In this document: in pieces, positions 35,324-46,790 of the stretch | Numbering within the stretch: position 1 is the stretch's first letter | Layout of the letters: every line of letters begins with the position of its first letter | NCBI GenBank assembly: GCA_014898425.1 | Contig: RCSZ01000010.1 | Location: 620,001 to 684,000, forward strand | Length of the DNA stretch: 64,000 nt | Source of the DNA: Botryotinia globosa | Taxonomy: Eukaryota; Ascomycota; Leotiomycetes; Helotiales; Sclerotiniaceae | Direction: 5' to 3' | Translations under genes and position numbers: made by a program | Notes under the pieces: model-generated | The model's input: the letters and a program-made list of their open reading frames with translations, nothing else | What the model was told of the DNA's origin: nothing | The model's database searches: none

Positions 35324-37258
35324 ATGAAGCGATTTTCTTGCAAACGTCTTGACCCGCTCGTAGACGGAATTCGAGTAAGTGGTTGACCAATACCTTGGGA
35401 ATCATGATTGCTAATGAGGAATTTATAGCTTCTACATTTATCACCCGGTAATTCTACCCAGCAACCTCGTTGCTCTCTTAAGCATGTAAACTTCGGGGAA
35501 CGTCCAAAGTACAACGCTGTTTCGTATACATGGGGCGACGAAGCTGATCAAAAACCCATTGTCATTGATGACCGATATTTTCTTGTAACAGGAAATTTAT
35601 ACAAGGCACTTATCTGCTTGCAGCAGCAGCAAAGTGCCAAAGAATGCCTTCTCTGGGTGGACGCTATCTGTATAAATCAAGACAATGTTGCGGAGCGAAA
35701 TCGTCAATTGACTATCATGCCTTTTATTTATGAGCGCGCAAAGCTTGTGATAATTTGGTCAAGAAACGACGAGCTTATATCACCACCGATTTGGCTAGAC
35801 CCAAAGAAGATATCGCCATTCGAAATGTCAGGGCATACTCAGCAGTATAAAGAGCAACGATCATTGTTCAACTACTTGATGATCGTATGCTCAAATGAAT
35901 ATTGGAAGCGACTTTGGATTATTCAAGAGATTGGAAAAGCCAGAAAACTCACCATCTTCTTTGGACACGAACTGATAGACTGGCAACGATTTGTGGAAAC
36001 CGTCACTCTTGACTGGCCATACCCTGCATGGATCACGCAGGAAACAATGGAAGAAAACGCATTATCTCAAACAGTTCCATGGAGCCTTTATTATCAACTA
36101 CGAAACAAATATGATGGTGTTCACAAGCTGCAAAACCTTATGACAAACCATCGACAAGCCTTGTGTAAAGAGCCAAGAGATAAAGTATATGGGTTGATTG
36201 GTTTGGCTACAGATTGCTATGCTGGATTCCCCATGGATTATTGAAAAACCCTCTACGAAGTCTGGAAGGATACAGTAATTTTTAGAAATTCCGATACTCG
36301 AGTTGACCAGAGTGATATTTTGAGATTGGTAAATTAGTTCGGGACTCTCTTGGCGGTCCCAATATAACGACAATGAAAGAAATTGCGAATGACGTCTTTC
36401 TGAAAATACCTCAAACTCAAGCCTTGAACGACAGCTGGAAGTTAGCAACCCTACAGTGTTGATAGTTCCGGCTCGTTTGGTGGGACGAATTGTACATTTG
36501 GGACCTTCGTATGTACAAATCATGACTGAACTTTCGAAAACTGCAGATTGGAGATTGAGTATCCAGAACAATTTGCCAGAGGGACTCTAGCCCAGCGTTC
36601 AAGAAGAGAGTGACCTCTTTTTAGAATTGCTAGAAGATTTGGATGAGACTGGCCTCAAAATCTTGTCGACATGTGGTTCTGATGTTTCCTGGCTTTGTGA
36701 AAATTTTCCAGGAGATTGTTATTTACCGTAAAATCCCGGCAGGCAAGATGTAGAGAATAAGTCTCTGTTGCGCGATGTGAATTTTCATTCATCGTCAGAA
36801 AGGTCTGAAGCTGTTCTCCCGTCGCTAGTCAAGGGAGCACGTTTATACCTTTGGACAAAAAGTTCGGGGACTTGCCGAGGACGTATAATGCGCTCGCAAA
36901 CATGGGTCTTGGACCGTCAGCAGTTTTTGCAGGCGACTACTTGTGTGAGATCGATGGGATTCAAAAGGCCGCAGTCATAAGGAGAACGAGGACTAAATTA
37001 AGCTTCGTTGGAACTGCTGGCTTAGCACAACAACCACAACAACCACAACAACCACAACAACCACAACAACCACAACAACCACAACAACCACAACAACCAC
37101 AACAACCACAACAACCACAACATACACGAAAAAGTAAAAATTCTACACTCGAAGACACCTCTTCCCCATTTAAGTTACCAAAATTCGAAAGTTTGACGTG
37201 GAATCAAACGGTGGATCTGTACCTTTATGTACCGTTAGTTTACCAGCTCTTGGATTAG
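35324..37258 (+). pseudogene. Heterokaryon-incompatibility (HET) domain gene, broken
   Basis: Exon 1 is 35324-35374, followed by a 54-nt intron; exon 2 is open from 35429 to a TGA at 36242-36244. The open part encodes a HET domain: KYNAVSYTWGD, LWVDAICINQDN, QLTIMPFIYERA, and WIIQEIGKARK, then CKEPRDKVYGLIGLA. In full-length relatives the protein continues. Here the same protein can be followed downstream through a TAG (36335-36337), a frameshift near 36350, a TAG (36588-36590), a TAA (36729-36731) and a frameshift at an A-run near 36857. It ends in the GLGPSAVFAGDYLCEI segment and a (QPQ)n tract. At most a truncated HET domain of ~290 residues could still be made. HET proteins trigger incompatibility cell death between strains. 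Confidence 0.88.
37028..37117 (+). repeat. Ten perfect copies of CAACAACCA
   Basis: A 90-base array with 9-nt unit CAACAACCA, repeated ten times without error. In the reading frame of the HET relic it would encode Gln-Gln-Pro repeats. Perfect identity suggests recent slippage, even though the host gene is broken. Confidence 0.95.
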
Positions 37259-38255
37259 CTTGGTATTTTCTTTATCTGATCAAATTGCTTCCGAGAAGTA
37301 GATCCGCTATGGACACAAATAATATACGACAACCAAGGATTGTAGATGATTTGAAGCATTGAGTCGACATTGTGTGAGTTGAATATTCAGTGCATAATTG
37401 AGAATATTACAATGGGTGATATGAAACTCCGGATTTATACAATTCGATTTCCATAACATACAAACTATCAGAACCGCTCATTTCTCAAAGTTCTTACGAA
37501 TGCCAATACTACAAGTTAGGATCCATTCCTAACCTCACCAATAAAGCTGTCAATCCTCGTTCCGCGAAAGCATATTGATATAAGAATATCTAACAATCCG
37601 TAGTGCGTGGGTTTGCAAGACTATAGACATCATTCAAAAAATAACCTGTACTGATGTGGCTTAGCCTAGAGGTAGGTAGTAGGTAAGCTCATAAGATTAC
37701 AATGCATCCTATCAATATTACATATTGTCAAGACAAGCCAAGCAAATCTGTTGAAGTTGGAATACCTATCTAGATGAAAAATTGAAGTTTCCTTGTCAAT
37801 ATCAATAATGCTACCAGGTAGCTAGCTATCTTATGTTGAATTCATGTAAGATTATGTAATATCTTCGGCACGCGTGAAGACGACGGCCCACAAAGTTCCC
37901 GACGGGACCCCATAATTAGCCGTGCATCAAAATCCATATCAATTGGTATGAGAGCTTAAAACCCCGAATCCAAAAGCACCATCAAGTTGAATGGAAGAAG
38001 GAGGGAAGAAACGAGAGGAAGAAGTTGGAAGAAAAGTCTATCTTATCTATAAGTGGTGATTTCGGGCGCTCAGGTCGGTGGTTCGAGCCCACCCACCCAT
38101 TGAACCTACGAATAATAAACCCTACACTCAAGCCTCCCTCCCCTTCCTTTAAACCTCAAAAAAGAAACCACTTCGACATTCTACAATCAACAACCACCAC
38201 CTTTATGAACCGGAAACAGAAAAAAATGCTAAAAAAGAAAACAAATATATACTTC
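37259..38255. other. Intergenic, with a tRNA-like fragment
   Basis: About 1 kb between the HET relic and the tRNA-Asn gene. Only the tRNA-like 3' half near 38060-38104 (listed separately) stands out. The open frame 38025-38297 overlaps the tRNA on the other strand and is not a gene. Confidence 0.5.
38060..38104 (+). other. tRNA-like 3' half fragment
   Basis: The stretch has a variable-loop-like AGGTC followed by a perfect T-arm, GGTGG-TTCGAGC-CCACC, as in a tRNA. No matching 5' half, D-arm or acceptor stem is found upstream. The T-arm is the same as that of the tRNA-Asn gene about 170 bases downstream on the other strand, so the two form an inverted repeat. Probably a tRNA relic. Confidence 0.45.
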
Positions 38256-38353
38256 TCCCTCGGGTGGGCTCGAACCACCAACCTCTCGATCACGTGATCA
38301 TAGACTAGTTATGAATAACAGTCGAACGCGCTAGCCAATTGCGCCACGAGGGA
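38256..38353 (-). tRNA. tRNA-Asn (GTT) with 25-nt intron
   Basis: Read on the minus strand, the acceptor stem TCCCTCG pairs with CGAGGGA. The D-arm is GCGC-AATTGGCTA-GCGC, the anticodon stem TTCGA pairs with TCGAG (one G-T), and the T-arm is GGTGG-TTCGAGC-CCACC. The anticodon loop, after removing a 25-nt intron placed between positions 37 and 38, is CT-GTT-AA, so it decodes AAC/AAU. The body matches the usual eukaryotic tRNA-Asn pattern (GGCGCAAT..GCGCGTTCG..AGGTTGGTGG). Mature length without intron is 73 nt before CCA addition. Confidence 0.92.
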
Positions 38354-38639
38354 TGTTTGTTGTTGAAGGAGTGACAGTTTTATCAGTATATATTCCAGCC
38401 AAATTGCAGAAAGCTCGCATATTAACAACGAGATCTCTATCATAGATAAAATTAATTTAATGGAACAAGATCCCTAAATAAAATCAAGACACGATACTGA
38501 ATAGTATACATGTATTTTCTATAAAATATAAGAAGCAAGCCCTTGATGAACAAACACAACATAAAAGTACATTCAAGAATCAAAATAAGAGAAAGCTATC
38601 TCATCAAACAATAATCTCACCCAACAAATCACCAAACAT
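38354..38639. other. Spacer after tRNA-Asn
   Basis: AT-rich bases between the tRNA 5' end and the stop of the next minus-strand gene. Nothing recognised. Confidence 0.4.
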
Positions 38640-39833
38640 CTAACAAGCACCCGCAGCCAATTCCCCAACCACAAATCCCAATCCATTAGCAACTGCACTC
38701 ACACCACCTGTCGTTGCAGCCGAAACAGCTTTAAACGCGCCTTTGATCGCAAGACTGAGTACGCTGTCCACTTTACATTCATTCCCCTTTTCCACGGTAA
38801 AAACAACGGTATCTCTATCTTCCCAATCCAGCATTGCCTGTTGCGCAACTTGCACTTGGACTTTGATTTGTTTGGGAAAGGGAAGCGTGTGTGTCGCTGC
38901 TGCGAGGATTTTGTTTCCGGATGGCCATGCTTTTTCATCTACAATTATTCATTAATTTTTTACTTCTTTTTTCTTTTCTTTCCATCAATGTCTTGCAAGG
39001 GCATACTGACCACTGATTTTATCCTTGGCCCATAACTCAGGAAGCATTTTCTCCGCCACCAAATCCGCAACTTGGTTGATCCGATCAGCTTCATAATACG
39101 GATCTCCCTCTTTCTCCATCCGATTAACCGCATATGTCATCTTGTAGTCTTTGCTTCCGATTTTATATCCTTCCCCATCAGCAGCATTACTCTTATAGTG
39201 ATCCTTCAACCACAAGAAAGCATTCTTAACCTGTTCCTGCACTCCGTGATCATTCTTGATATCGTAATTCTGCTTCCCCAAAAACGGAATGGTCTGCATC
39301 GTACTCGAAGTCGTCACAATGGTGCGACGAATCTGTCGCGAATTTCTCGTGCAGTAATATCTCGCACTACATTTGACATACATCTTTTCTCCATAATCCT
39401 GTTTCCAGAACGAGGCAGAGTTGTTGTAGCAGCGCATGGGCGCGCCTCCCAAATCGGCATATCCAGTAACGAACGTCTTGTCATCACCAGTTTCCGTGAG
39501 TCCCCAAACTTTAAACGGCTTTTTGTCGAGGGTGCCGGTTATGGGTTTTCCTTCGGTACCCGAAGTCCAGTCTACGGCATGGTTTTGGTCGCCGGGGTTG
39601 GAGGCATAGGCTTCGTCGAATTGATCGCCTTTGATAGAATCGTCGTAGCTTTTGAAGTACCAGAGTTTGTCGTCTCGACCGTTTGGCGTGGCGTCGTTGC
39701 TTTTCACGTATTTGAAGCAGGTTGTGAGAAAGACTGCTTCGTCTAGGCGTTCGTCTTCTCGTGGCAGAAGTGGGCTGCCCAGTACTAGTGGTGCGACGGC
39801 TAGGAGAAATGTTGCAAATCCTGAGAGATGCAT
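38640..39833 (-). CDS. Secreted protein of unknown function, 373 aa
   Basis: Exons 39833-39011 and 38938-38640, with a 72-nt intron (GTCAGT donor, TAG acceptor); the junction codon is GAT. Residues 1-19 form a signal peptide (hydrophobic LLAVAPLVLG, then SPLLPRE). The body is rich in Lys, Asp and Tyr and contains six Cys residues. No catalytic motif is recognised. Near residues 170-185 a basic run (RNSRQIRRTIV) precedes a conserved-looking helix. The C-terminal ~60 residues turn into a Gly/Ala/Val-rich hydrophobic segment (SLAIKGAFKAVSAATTGGVSAVANGLGFVVGEL), which could be amphipathic or membrane-seeking. The combination (secreted, no domain, Gly/Ala tail) is compatible with an effector-like protein, but this is only a suggestion. 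Confidence 0.8.
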
Positions 39834-41623
39834 TATGGTAGCAAGATGTATGATGCTAATAAGTGAAATTCAAAGATAGACTAAAGTGATTGAGGTGTAG
39901 AGAATTGAAGCCGAAGAAAACTTGTGTGGATGAACAAAAAAGCAATGGAGCTCTCTCTCATTATATACCGCCCGCATCAGAACTAAATAAGTGTCCTCGG
40001 TTGCTCAGAAATGCGATAGAATACTGCTCAGACTTTGGATCTTACAGCCAGGAAAATGGAAAAACCGTAATTCTAAAGCATGCGCAGACTTCTGTCCACA
40101 GAATCTGCACAATAGCAAATGCAAGCCCGAAAGACGGCGACCTCAGGAAGTTACGAAGTAGTGAGCAGACTTGGCCAGAGATTATTTCCTCTACACATAA
40201 TAGAGTTCGAACATGCTATGCGCACCGAGTAGGAGTGTGTTGATGGGTACTCTCCGAAGAATCTGCTACTGTTGAAGCTTAGCTCTACACAAGCCCCGAT
40301 GTAATCAAGAATTAGTTCATTTCGTATCTGGTAGGTATAAAATAAGGTACGATATCTTACTCTTTAGTTTGTCCGATTCTCCCTGGACATCAGACTTTGT
40401 AATTAGCAGTTGTCAACTCAGCTACGCCAAACATCTCTTGCTGAGACATCTTTGTAGGAACTCCTACCACAGCATATCCCAAAAGCCGAATTGCATGGCT
40501 ACCAAACGAATTAGAAATTGACTTGAATGAAAGAACTATCTCATATTGACCAATCACTATAATCGGTGGCCTAAAGTCATTCAATTCTTACTCTATTCTG
40601 CTGACAGCATAATATCCACAAGGCTGAGTCGCCGCTGACTTTTCTCCATTTCTGTGCGTCGTGTAACATTTGTCGATCAGAATTCTTTGTCATCGGGCTT
40701 CATTTGAGATTCCTTTACCCAGATCGATTAATCACCGAGTGGTCTCCTTTTCTCCACTTACAGACAGTTCGAATTCCGAGAGAAGTTTGAAGTGAATGAG
40801 AATATGAAGGATTGCTTCAAGTCAGTATTTATTTCCGCATTGGGATATGTGTTTGGTAAATCTGGCATCTCTAGTACATTTCGCTAGCAATTGTGATCAA
40901 AATAGCTAAAAATGTGTGTTTGATCCATCATTTCATGCAGATGTATAGATTGAAGTCTTTCGGATGTACCGATTCGTTGCTGGCCACGATATCTTGGCGT
41001 ACATGATGCCAAGGTAAGCACCAGCGTCTATTTGCCGAGGACTTCTGTATGAGTTTTTGCTTGTGAAACCTTTCGAAGATGACATCTCAGACTTCGAGAG
41101 GTGTCTCTATACATGGTCAAAGTTGGCTTTATACTTGAGAAATACAGAAGCTGTATTTTCATTGAAGCTCCTTTGCCAATGGCTGGCAAACTGCATTTCC
41201 ATCCTGATGATTTCTGCAAAAATTTGTACATCTCTTCCACAAGCCCTCTTTCACCTGTTCAAGATGCTATAGAAAACACCTACTCGAAACCACTGGTGTA
41301 TACCGGTTGCCAATCGAATTCTCATCGTACCTATTCATGAGTTTAGCAATGAAGATGAGGATTGAACCATATACAAAGTCTTATTTAGGCACTTGCGATC
41401 GACCACATCGTCCAATTCTGCGGCTTCTCATGGCACCTTCCTCCCTCCCATTGGAAAATATCAAAAATATTTAGAATGTTGGCAAAGATTCAAATACAGT
41501 ACCGTTCATCCATGAATAATAGTTTCGTGAAAATCAAGCAATTGCATCATACTCTTTAACATATCGAACGTTGACGAGCAACTACGAATTACATCGTAGA
41601 CCATTTGATTACTCAAAATCAAG
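39834..41623. other. Intergenic, no gene supported
   Basis: 1.8 kb. Overlapping plus frames at 41028-41340 show patches that look weakly protein-like but with no start, splice sites or known domain. They may be a decayed gene. Otherwise nothing is seen. Confidence 0.45.
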
Positions 41624-42581
41624 ATGGCCTCAGAAAACCATGCGGAAAGCAGTGAGGAACATCGTTCTAACATCGTTGCTTACGAAGAGCATGCAGATAA
41701 AGCCTACCAATGTCCCTTATGCCTTGTGAGATGCACGAAAACAAAGGATAGTATTGTTGCTGCTGATATGTTATTTGCAGGGATCAGGACGCATTCCCCG
41801 CAGTATAAACGACACTGCAGAAAGGACCATCGCCTCAGTTGACGGACAACAACCTGGACAGAGAAGAAGGGAAATTAGAGCGATTGAGATTTTGTGGGCT
41901 AGACTAGACGACGAGGAGAAACGCGAGTTTGAACACAAGCGTGAGGATGAGAAGAGAGAAACTATAGACGCAATCAGTGCAATTGCGCAAAGCATTGTGA
42001 CTGAAAGTAAAGGAGTTGGAGATGGAAAAGAGAGACGTGAGGCTAAAATAAAGAAATACGTTCGAGTTACCGCTAGTGGAGGAAATGAACTGAAAGATGA
42101 GAAAAAAAGGGCTTTGAAAGAAATGAACCAAAGTCTGGATGCGGCTACTTTGGAAGAGAACGATGATCATAAACAAAAAATACTCTCGGATAGAATCAAA
42201 CAAGTCGAAGAGAATGCTGCTGAATTGCAAAAGATCCGGGATGAGGATCAAGGACTCGAGGAGAGAATGAATCAAATCATGGAGACTGACGGTGCCAAAA
42301 GCTTAGAAGAACTCGAAATCATGAACAAGTTTTACGAGCATCAAATTAACAGACTTCAGAATATGAATAGAAGATACAGAGAGAGAAAAGAAGTTGGGGG
42401 GAGGATAAACAGAGCCGTTGATGTTGATGCTGAAGGTGGAAAACAGCTGAAAGACTTACAGAAATTAGATGATTACAAGATCGAAGAACTTGGAGATGGG
42501 GAAAGCAATTATATGGATCCGATGGAAAGCCTTGCGGATAGTAAGAAAGGAACCGAGGATGAAAAGAAGGAGGAAAATTAA
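41624..42581 (+). CDS. Charged coiled-coil orphan protein, 300 aa
   Basis: Exon 1 is 41624-41725 and exon 2 is 41781-42581; the 55-nt intron has a GTGAGA donor, CTGAT branch and TTTGCAG acceptor at phase 0 (..YQCPLCL-GSGRIPRS..). The N-terminus has one CPLC pair (residues about 30-33) but no second pair, so a zinc finger is not supported. From residue ~60 on it is strongly charged and helical (EKREFEHKREDEKRE, RIKQVEENAAELQKI), with heptad-like spacing typical of a coiled coil. There is no signal peptide. Unspliced reading from the ATG ends after 72 residues, and a longer frame starting at 41754 would lack the ATG-linked N-terminus; splicing joins both. The family is not recognised. Confidence 0.75.
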
Positions 42582-43071
42582 TGCAAAGAGCTTCGTGTAT
42601 TGTGAGGGAAAAGTTCATCAATTGTATGAGAGAAAACGGAAATAATTGCGAGGTAAAAGAATGGGGTTTGGGTACAAGGCAGGCAAGGTAAAAAAAAAAC
42701 ATTGTAGATTGACATAAAGGAATTGAGCAGTTCCCTAGAAAGAGAGCTGGTAAAAGCTTCGCAATATAATTTCTAGCCAATCGAAAGTCCAACGCCCCTC
42801 CCAGACTGATATCTCTTTGAAAATCACTGTCTCAGCTAATCATTTATACACCTTGAAAGCAAAGTGAACGCAAAGAAAACATGTTCAAAGTCGAAGACCA
42901 CAATCCAAAGCCCACAGCCCAATCCACGAGCTTTCTTCTCTATCACTAGTTAGAATTTTTCTATATCTTCTTTGCCCGACCGACCTACAGATACCATCTC
43001 ATTTCTCCCATCATCGTTGTTTGTAAAAGTTGCATGTTTGTGGCTCTCATCTTGGAGGAAGGTAACAGATT
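42582..43071. other. Intergenic spacer, convergent genes
   Basis: About 490 bases between the stop of the coiled-coil gene and the possible stop of the mucin-like gene's 3' exon. Nothing else recognised. Confidence 0.45.
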
Positions 43072-43278
43072 TTATTGTTCCTCGACGATCCATCCGGTTG
43101 CGGATTCAAGATCACTTGTTGTTCCCCTGAGGCTTGAAACAGTGACGCGAATATTTCCAGTACATAGTCTGACTAGTGGTGAATCAGTAGTTAAATATTC
43201 CCCTAACATTTGATGCGGGGGGCTAACGGAACATTTGGATGTTCTAGTTTCTGGCCCTAGTAACAAGGTAAAGTCCGA

Positions 43279-45099
43279 CTAGTTCGGAAGAATGGGACTG
43301 CTACTTGGCTCTACCAAACTGGATGTAGGAGATCTGGTATAAACCTGAATAAGCGTATAGATCGAACTCAGATATGTTGTTGTTTTTGATTCTGCCATAT
43401 CTCCTGGAAGAAAGCTGACAGTAACCGGAACAGAAGATACGGAGAAAGACTGGGCACTAGATTTGAAACTGGGTGTAGATGCTGGCGCTGGACTCGTAGA
43501 TATTGGGGATGTAGAAACGATCAGTGTAGTTACCGTAGGGGCTAATTCGATGAAGAATCCGGAATTCGATGGACTGGATGTGCTGACAAGCGATTGAATG
43601 TCACTGCTGAAGATCTTATCTGGTGGTGATGATGAGGATGTTAAATCAGTCAGAGAGGAAGCTGCAGTGGTAGAAATCCCCAACGTTGAATTAAGTATCT
43701 CAAATGTTGATGAGCAGGAGGTGTGGCTCACTCCGGGATTTGGTTCTGTTTTAACCTGAGCTGTACTAGAGTTCGTTGTAAAGATGTCATATCCAGACAG
43801 AGTCTCTGGACTCTCAATCGTACTGGATGCGACTGAAAATTCTACACTGCTGGCGAGTTCAATGCCACTGAGGCTTGTGCCAAGAGAGATAACAGTGGAT
43901 GATGCCGCAGTTTCGATAATACTAGGCACATCACTCGGTTTTGCGGAAGGCACAGTATCAGTAGCTGCTATCGGGGTCTCAGATTGATATAAAGTTGTAG
44001 TATTAGACTCTGTTGTAGAGCTTTGCAGTGTAATAGTTCCTATAGAGTCTGATGGAGGTGAACCATTTCCTGATCCCGACGCACTTGGGGATGAACCGTT
44101 TGATCCTGAAGCGCTTGTCAATGAACCACTTCCACTAGTTCCTGAAGATGTAGGTAAAGAAACGGTTGTAATTGGCCCAAAACTGCTTGCATCAGGTGGA
44201 GAAGCTGACGGAACGACAGATGAGTTTGAAATTGAGGGGTTGGTTAGAACGGTAGACAGAGTTGCTACAATTGTGGAGAAGGTTTCTGATCCAGGTAAAG
44301 TTGTCGTACTAGAACTCCCCGTAAAACTTTCAGATATGAGTAGAGTTGTGATGCTAGATTCTATCGTGAAGATAGGCGTGGAAGAAACTAAAGACTCAAT
44401 GCCACTAGGTGTAATACTGGGAGTGGCGGAAGGTGTAATACCACTGAGTTCAGCAGAAGACGATGGCGATTCCGTCGGTATAAAAGATATTCCAGTTTCA
44501 GAAAGAGTTAGTACTGTAGAGTTAGATGTAGATAGAGCAACTGAGAGCACAGAAGTGCTAGTACTAATCAAGATTGGTGGAGAGACCAAAGAAGTGGATT
44601 GTAAAGTACTCAGAAAGACTTCAGAAGTAACCGTATTGGTGGATGATGGAGCAGAAGCAGAAGCCGAGGTTCCAGATCCAGATCCAGATAGAGTACTTTC
44701 AGACCCGCTCAAAGGGAATGTAATGGTGGTAGTGGTAGTGCTAGGTGGTAATAAAGCGGTAATCCATTCGATCGTGGTACTGGTAGCGCGGGGATTTGAC
44801 TCAGAGGGCAGAGCCTGAGACACATCTGAGGAACTAAATCCTGGATCAGGCGTTCCTGTTATATTGATGGGTTCCGATAGATCTGTGGGGATAGCAAAAA
44901 TAAAAGGAGAAGATGCAACGCCAGTTCGAGTTGTAATCTCCGCAAATGATAATGCAGTGGTACTTTCTGCAGGATCAAGCACGGATGCAGTAGAATCTGG
45001 TGATAGTGATGGGCTGATTTGCGATACAGCTTGAGCGAGTATGAAAAGTACCGAGTCACAAACAAAGAAAAATAGGAATATGGAATATGTGATGTACAT
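43279..45099 (-). CDS. Secreted Ser/Thr-rich mucin-like protein, 606 aa (possible 3' exon to 43072)
   Basis: The open frame starts at the ATG 45097-45099. A hydrophobic N-terminus (IFLFFFVCDSVLFILAQA) acts as signal peptide. Nearly all of the rest is Ser, Thr, Pro and Val with SST/STS runs, as in heavily O-glycosylated wall or surface proteins. The frame stops with TAG at 43279-43281. Downstream, the same frame stays open to 43072 and encodes less repetitive sequence with two Cys. A 48-nt intron from 43304 to 43257 (GTAGCA donor, CTAG acceptor) would remove the TAG and give 659 aa, still in frame. I see no GPI signal at either end. The function (adhesion, wall or surface coat) is inferred from composition only. 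Confidence 0.75.
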   Translation of the reverse strand: MYITYSIFLFFFVCDSVLFILAQAVSQISPSLSPDSTASVLDPAESTTALSFAEITTRTGVASSPFIFAIPTDLSEPINITGTPDPGFSSSDVSQALPSESNPRATSTTIEWITALLPPSTTTTTITFPLSGSESTLSGSGSGTSASASAPSSTNTVTSEVFLSTLQSTSLVSPPILISTSTSVLSVALSTSNSTVLTLSETGISFIPTESPSSSAELSGITPSATPSITPSGIESLVSSTPIFTIESSITTLLISESFTGSSSTTTLPGSETFSTIVATLSTVLTNPSISNSSVVPSASPPDASSFGPITTVSLPTSSGTSGSGSLTSASGSNGSSPSASGSGNGSPPSDSIGTITLQSSTTESNTTTLYQSETPIAATDTVPSAKPSDVPSIIETAASSTVISLGTSLSGIELASSVEFSVASSTIESPETLSGYDIFTTNSSTAQVKTEPNPGVSHTSCSSTFEILNSTLGISTTAASSLTDLTSSSSPPDKIFSSDIQSLVSTSSPSNSGFFIELAPTVTTLIVSTSPISTSPAPASTPSFKSSAQSFSVSSVPVTVSFLPGDMAESKTTTYLSSIYTLIQVYTRSPTSSLVEPSSSPILPN

Positions 45100-46790
45100 A
45101 TTTCATTACGAAGCAGTGCAAATGGATGAATGAGGTACGTATGCTGTCGCCGTCATTAGCTTGACTGGCTATACTGTGACTGTGATCCTCACAACTTTGA
45201 AAATCGCTGTCTACGAGAATTAGGAAGATTTGACTCGGGAGTTGTAACGAATCTTTCTGGCCATAGTGAATTTGAAAAATCGTGTCACCAAATCATGATA
45301 TTAATCTAACCGAGCTGAGCTGGGGAGAGTCCTGACAACTCCACAGAACAATTGTTTTCCGAGCGATCTCAATTATCAATGTTGATTAGTATATCGAACT
45401 TTCGATCACCAATCCAGTATAGTTCATTGAGCTTTCAATAACCAGATTGGATTAGTATAACGGGATTCAATTATTACTTTTCTTTGCAATTAATCGAAGA
45501 TATCAACTCGAAATTTGGGATAGATCTTCTTACCTATTGTTCTGGAGCGTGTTCATTTGCCATAAGAATAAGAAAAAGTACACAACGGAACTGAAGTGAT
45601 AGCACACAAGTGAAGCATCAATTAACCTTCCCGTTATGCAAGGGACTCCGTGTTGACATTCAAGGTCGGAGATGAAGACTGTAATCTCAGTTCTATTCTA
45701 CCTTCTTGTCGGTGAGCAGAAAACAAACGGGATATTGGTCTAAAGTTGCATGAATGAGTTTACACGGTGACCGTAACATAACCTATCAGTTCGTTTAGTT
45801 ACCAGGTACCTCCATATATTAATATAGCCGACCAACCAAACAACTTTTCGATTAATAGGAATTTTCAGGAGTTTGCTTATTCATGATGATCTTACGAGGG
45901 AGGCGGGTTAAGCCTATTTTTGTTCAAGACAAATAGAAATCCAATGTTGGTGAATGCCATAAGACAACGCTTCCAGGGCGGATGGAGTAGTCGAAGCAGT
46001 CTAGAAGGCAGAGATCATCAAAAGGGGCGCGGGCTGTACGAAGTACTTGTAAATCTCCACATGTTGTGTAACTGTCCAGTCGATCAAATCCTTGAGATCA
46101 TCGTTGGCCCGCTTCAGCTACGAATTATTGGATTCACTGAGATTCTGAGACTTAAAGAATTTTCACAATACGAGTTCAACTTGTACGTACCAGTTATACG
46201 CAGCCTTCTTCTGTTTGCTAAAATAGATCGGATGCCAAGCCCCCCTGTCAAGTTATTCTCAGGGTCGTAACTTGTAAGCTCAGGGGGCCATGAAACCCTA
46301 CACTGACTGGGGACGAACTCCACTAAATGACGACTTACAGGGTTGAGATTCCATCTAGGCCCATAAATATCCCCAAACAAACAAGAATATCCTGTAATTT
46401 CTTGCATCAACTGAAATTTTTGCTTCCTATGATACGAATAATGAGGAAAGTTCCTTTCGTACTGATCTCCCAATCACAATCGTTCTCGATCAATCATGCC
46501 ACATACGGAGTAATAATCTAGTGAATATTGACAGCCTTAAGCTAGCCACTACCATGGGTGGGCGTAGTAGGGCTGGGGTCAAATGTTAGTCGTTGGTTAT
46601 AGGATTCATACATGTAACACGAAAAGTGGCTAGGTATTAAATTGCGGCTGTGTGTTGGTTACAAGTGATAAAGTGTTACTTATAAGTTCGTCATGCCATC
46701 ACCAGTCGTTCCCTCCTCATTCTTCATTCTTCAAACATACCTTCTTTCCAGCGTTTAGATTTCCTATCAAAAAATAATCTCATTTTCATT
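45100..46790. other. Divergent intergenic region, no gene supported
   Basis: 1.7 kb between the starts of two surface-protein genes. Short incidental frames (for example plus 45920-46270, minus 46114-46473) lack domains and splice logic. A CT-rich leader precedes the GPI-protein start. Confidence 0.5.

Noticed and set aside
36961..37158. Minus-strand frame of Cys-Cys-Gly repeats
   Set aside because: Antisense of the CAACAACCA array; low complexity only.
38025..38297. 90-residue plus frame
   Set aside because: Runs through the tRNA-Asn gene on the opposite strand; incidental.
39072..39746. 224-residue plus-strand open frame
   Set aside because: It overlaps the secreted protein gene in antisense; that gene has a signal peptide and a verified intron junction.
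41028..41340. Patchy protein-like plus frames
   Set aside because: No start, splice sites or known domain; at best an unidentifiable relic.
44240..44818. 192-residue plus-strand open frame
   Set aside because: Antisense of the Ser/Thr-rich mucin-like gene; codon bias of the real strand opens it.
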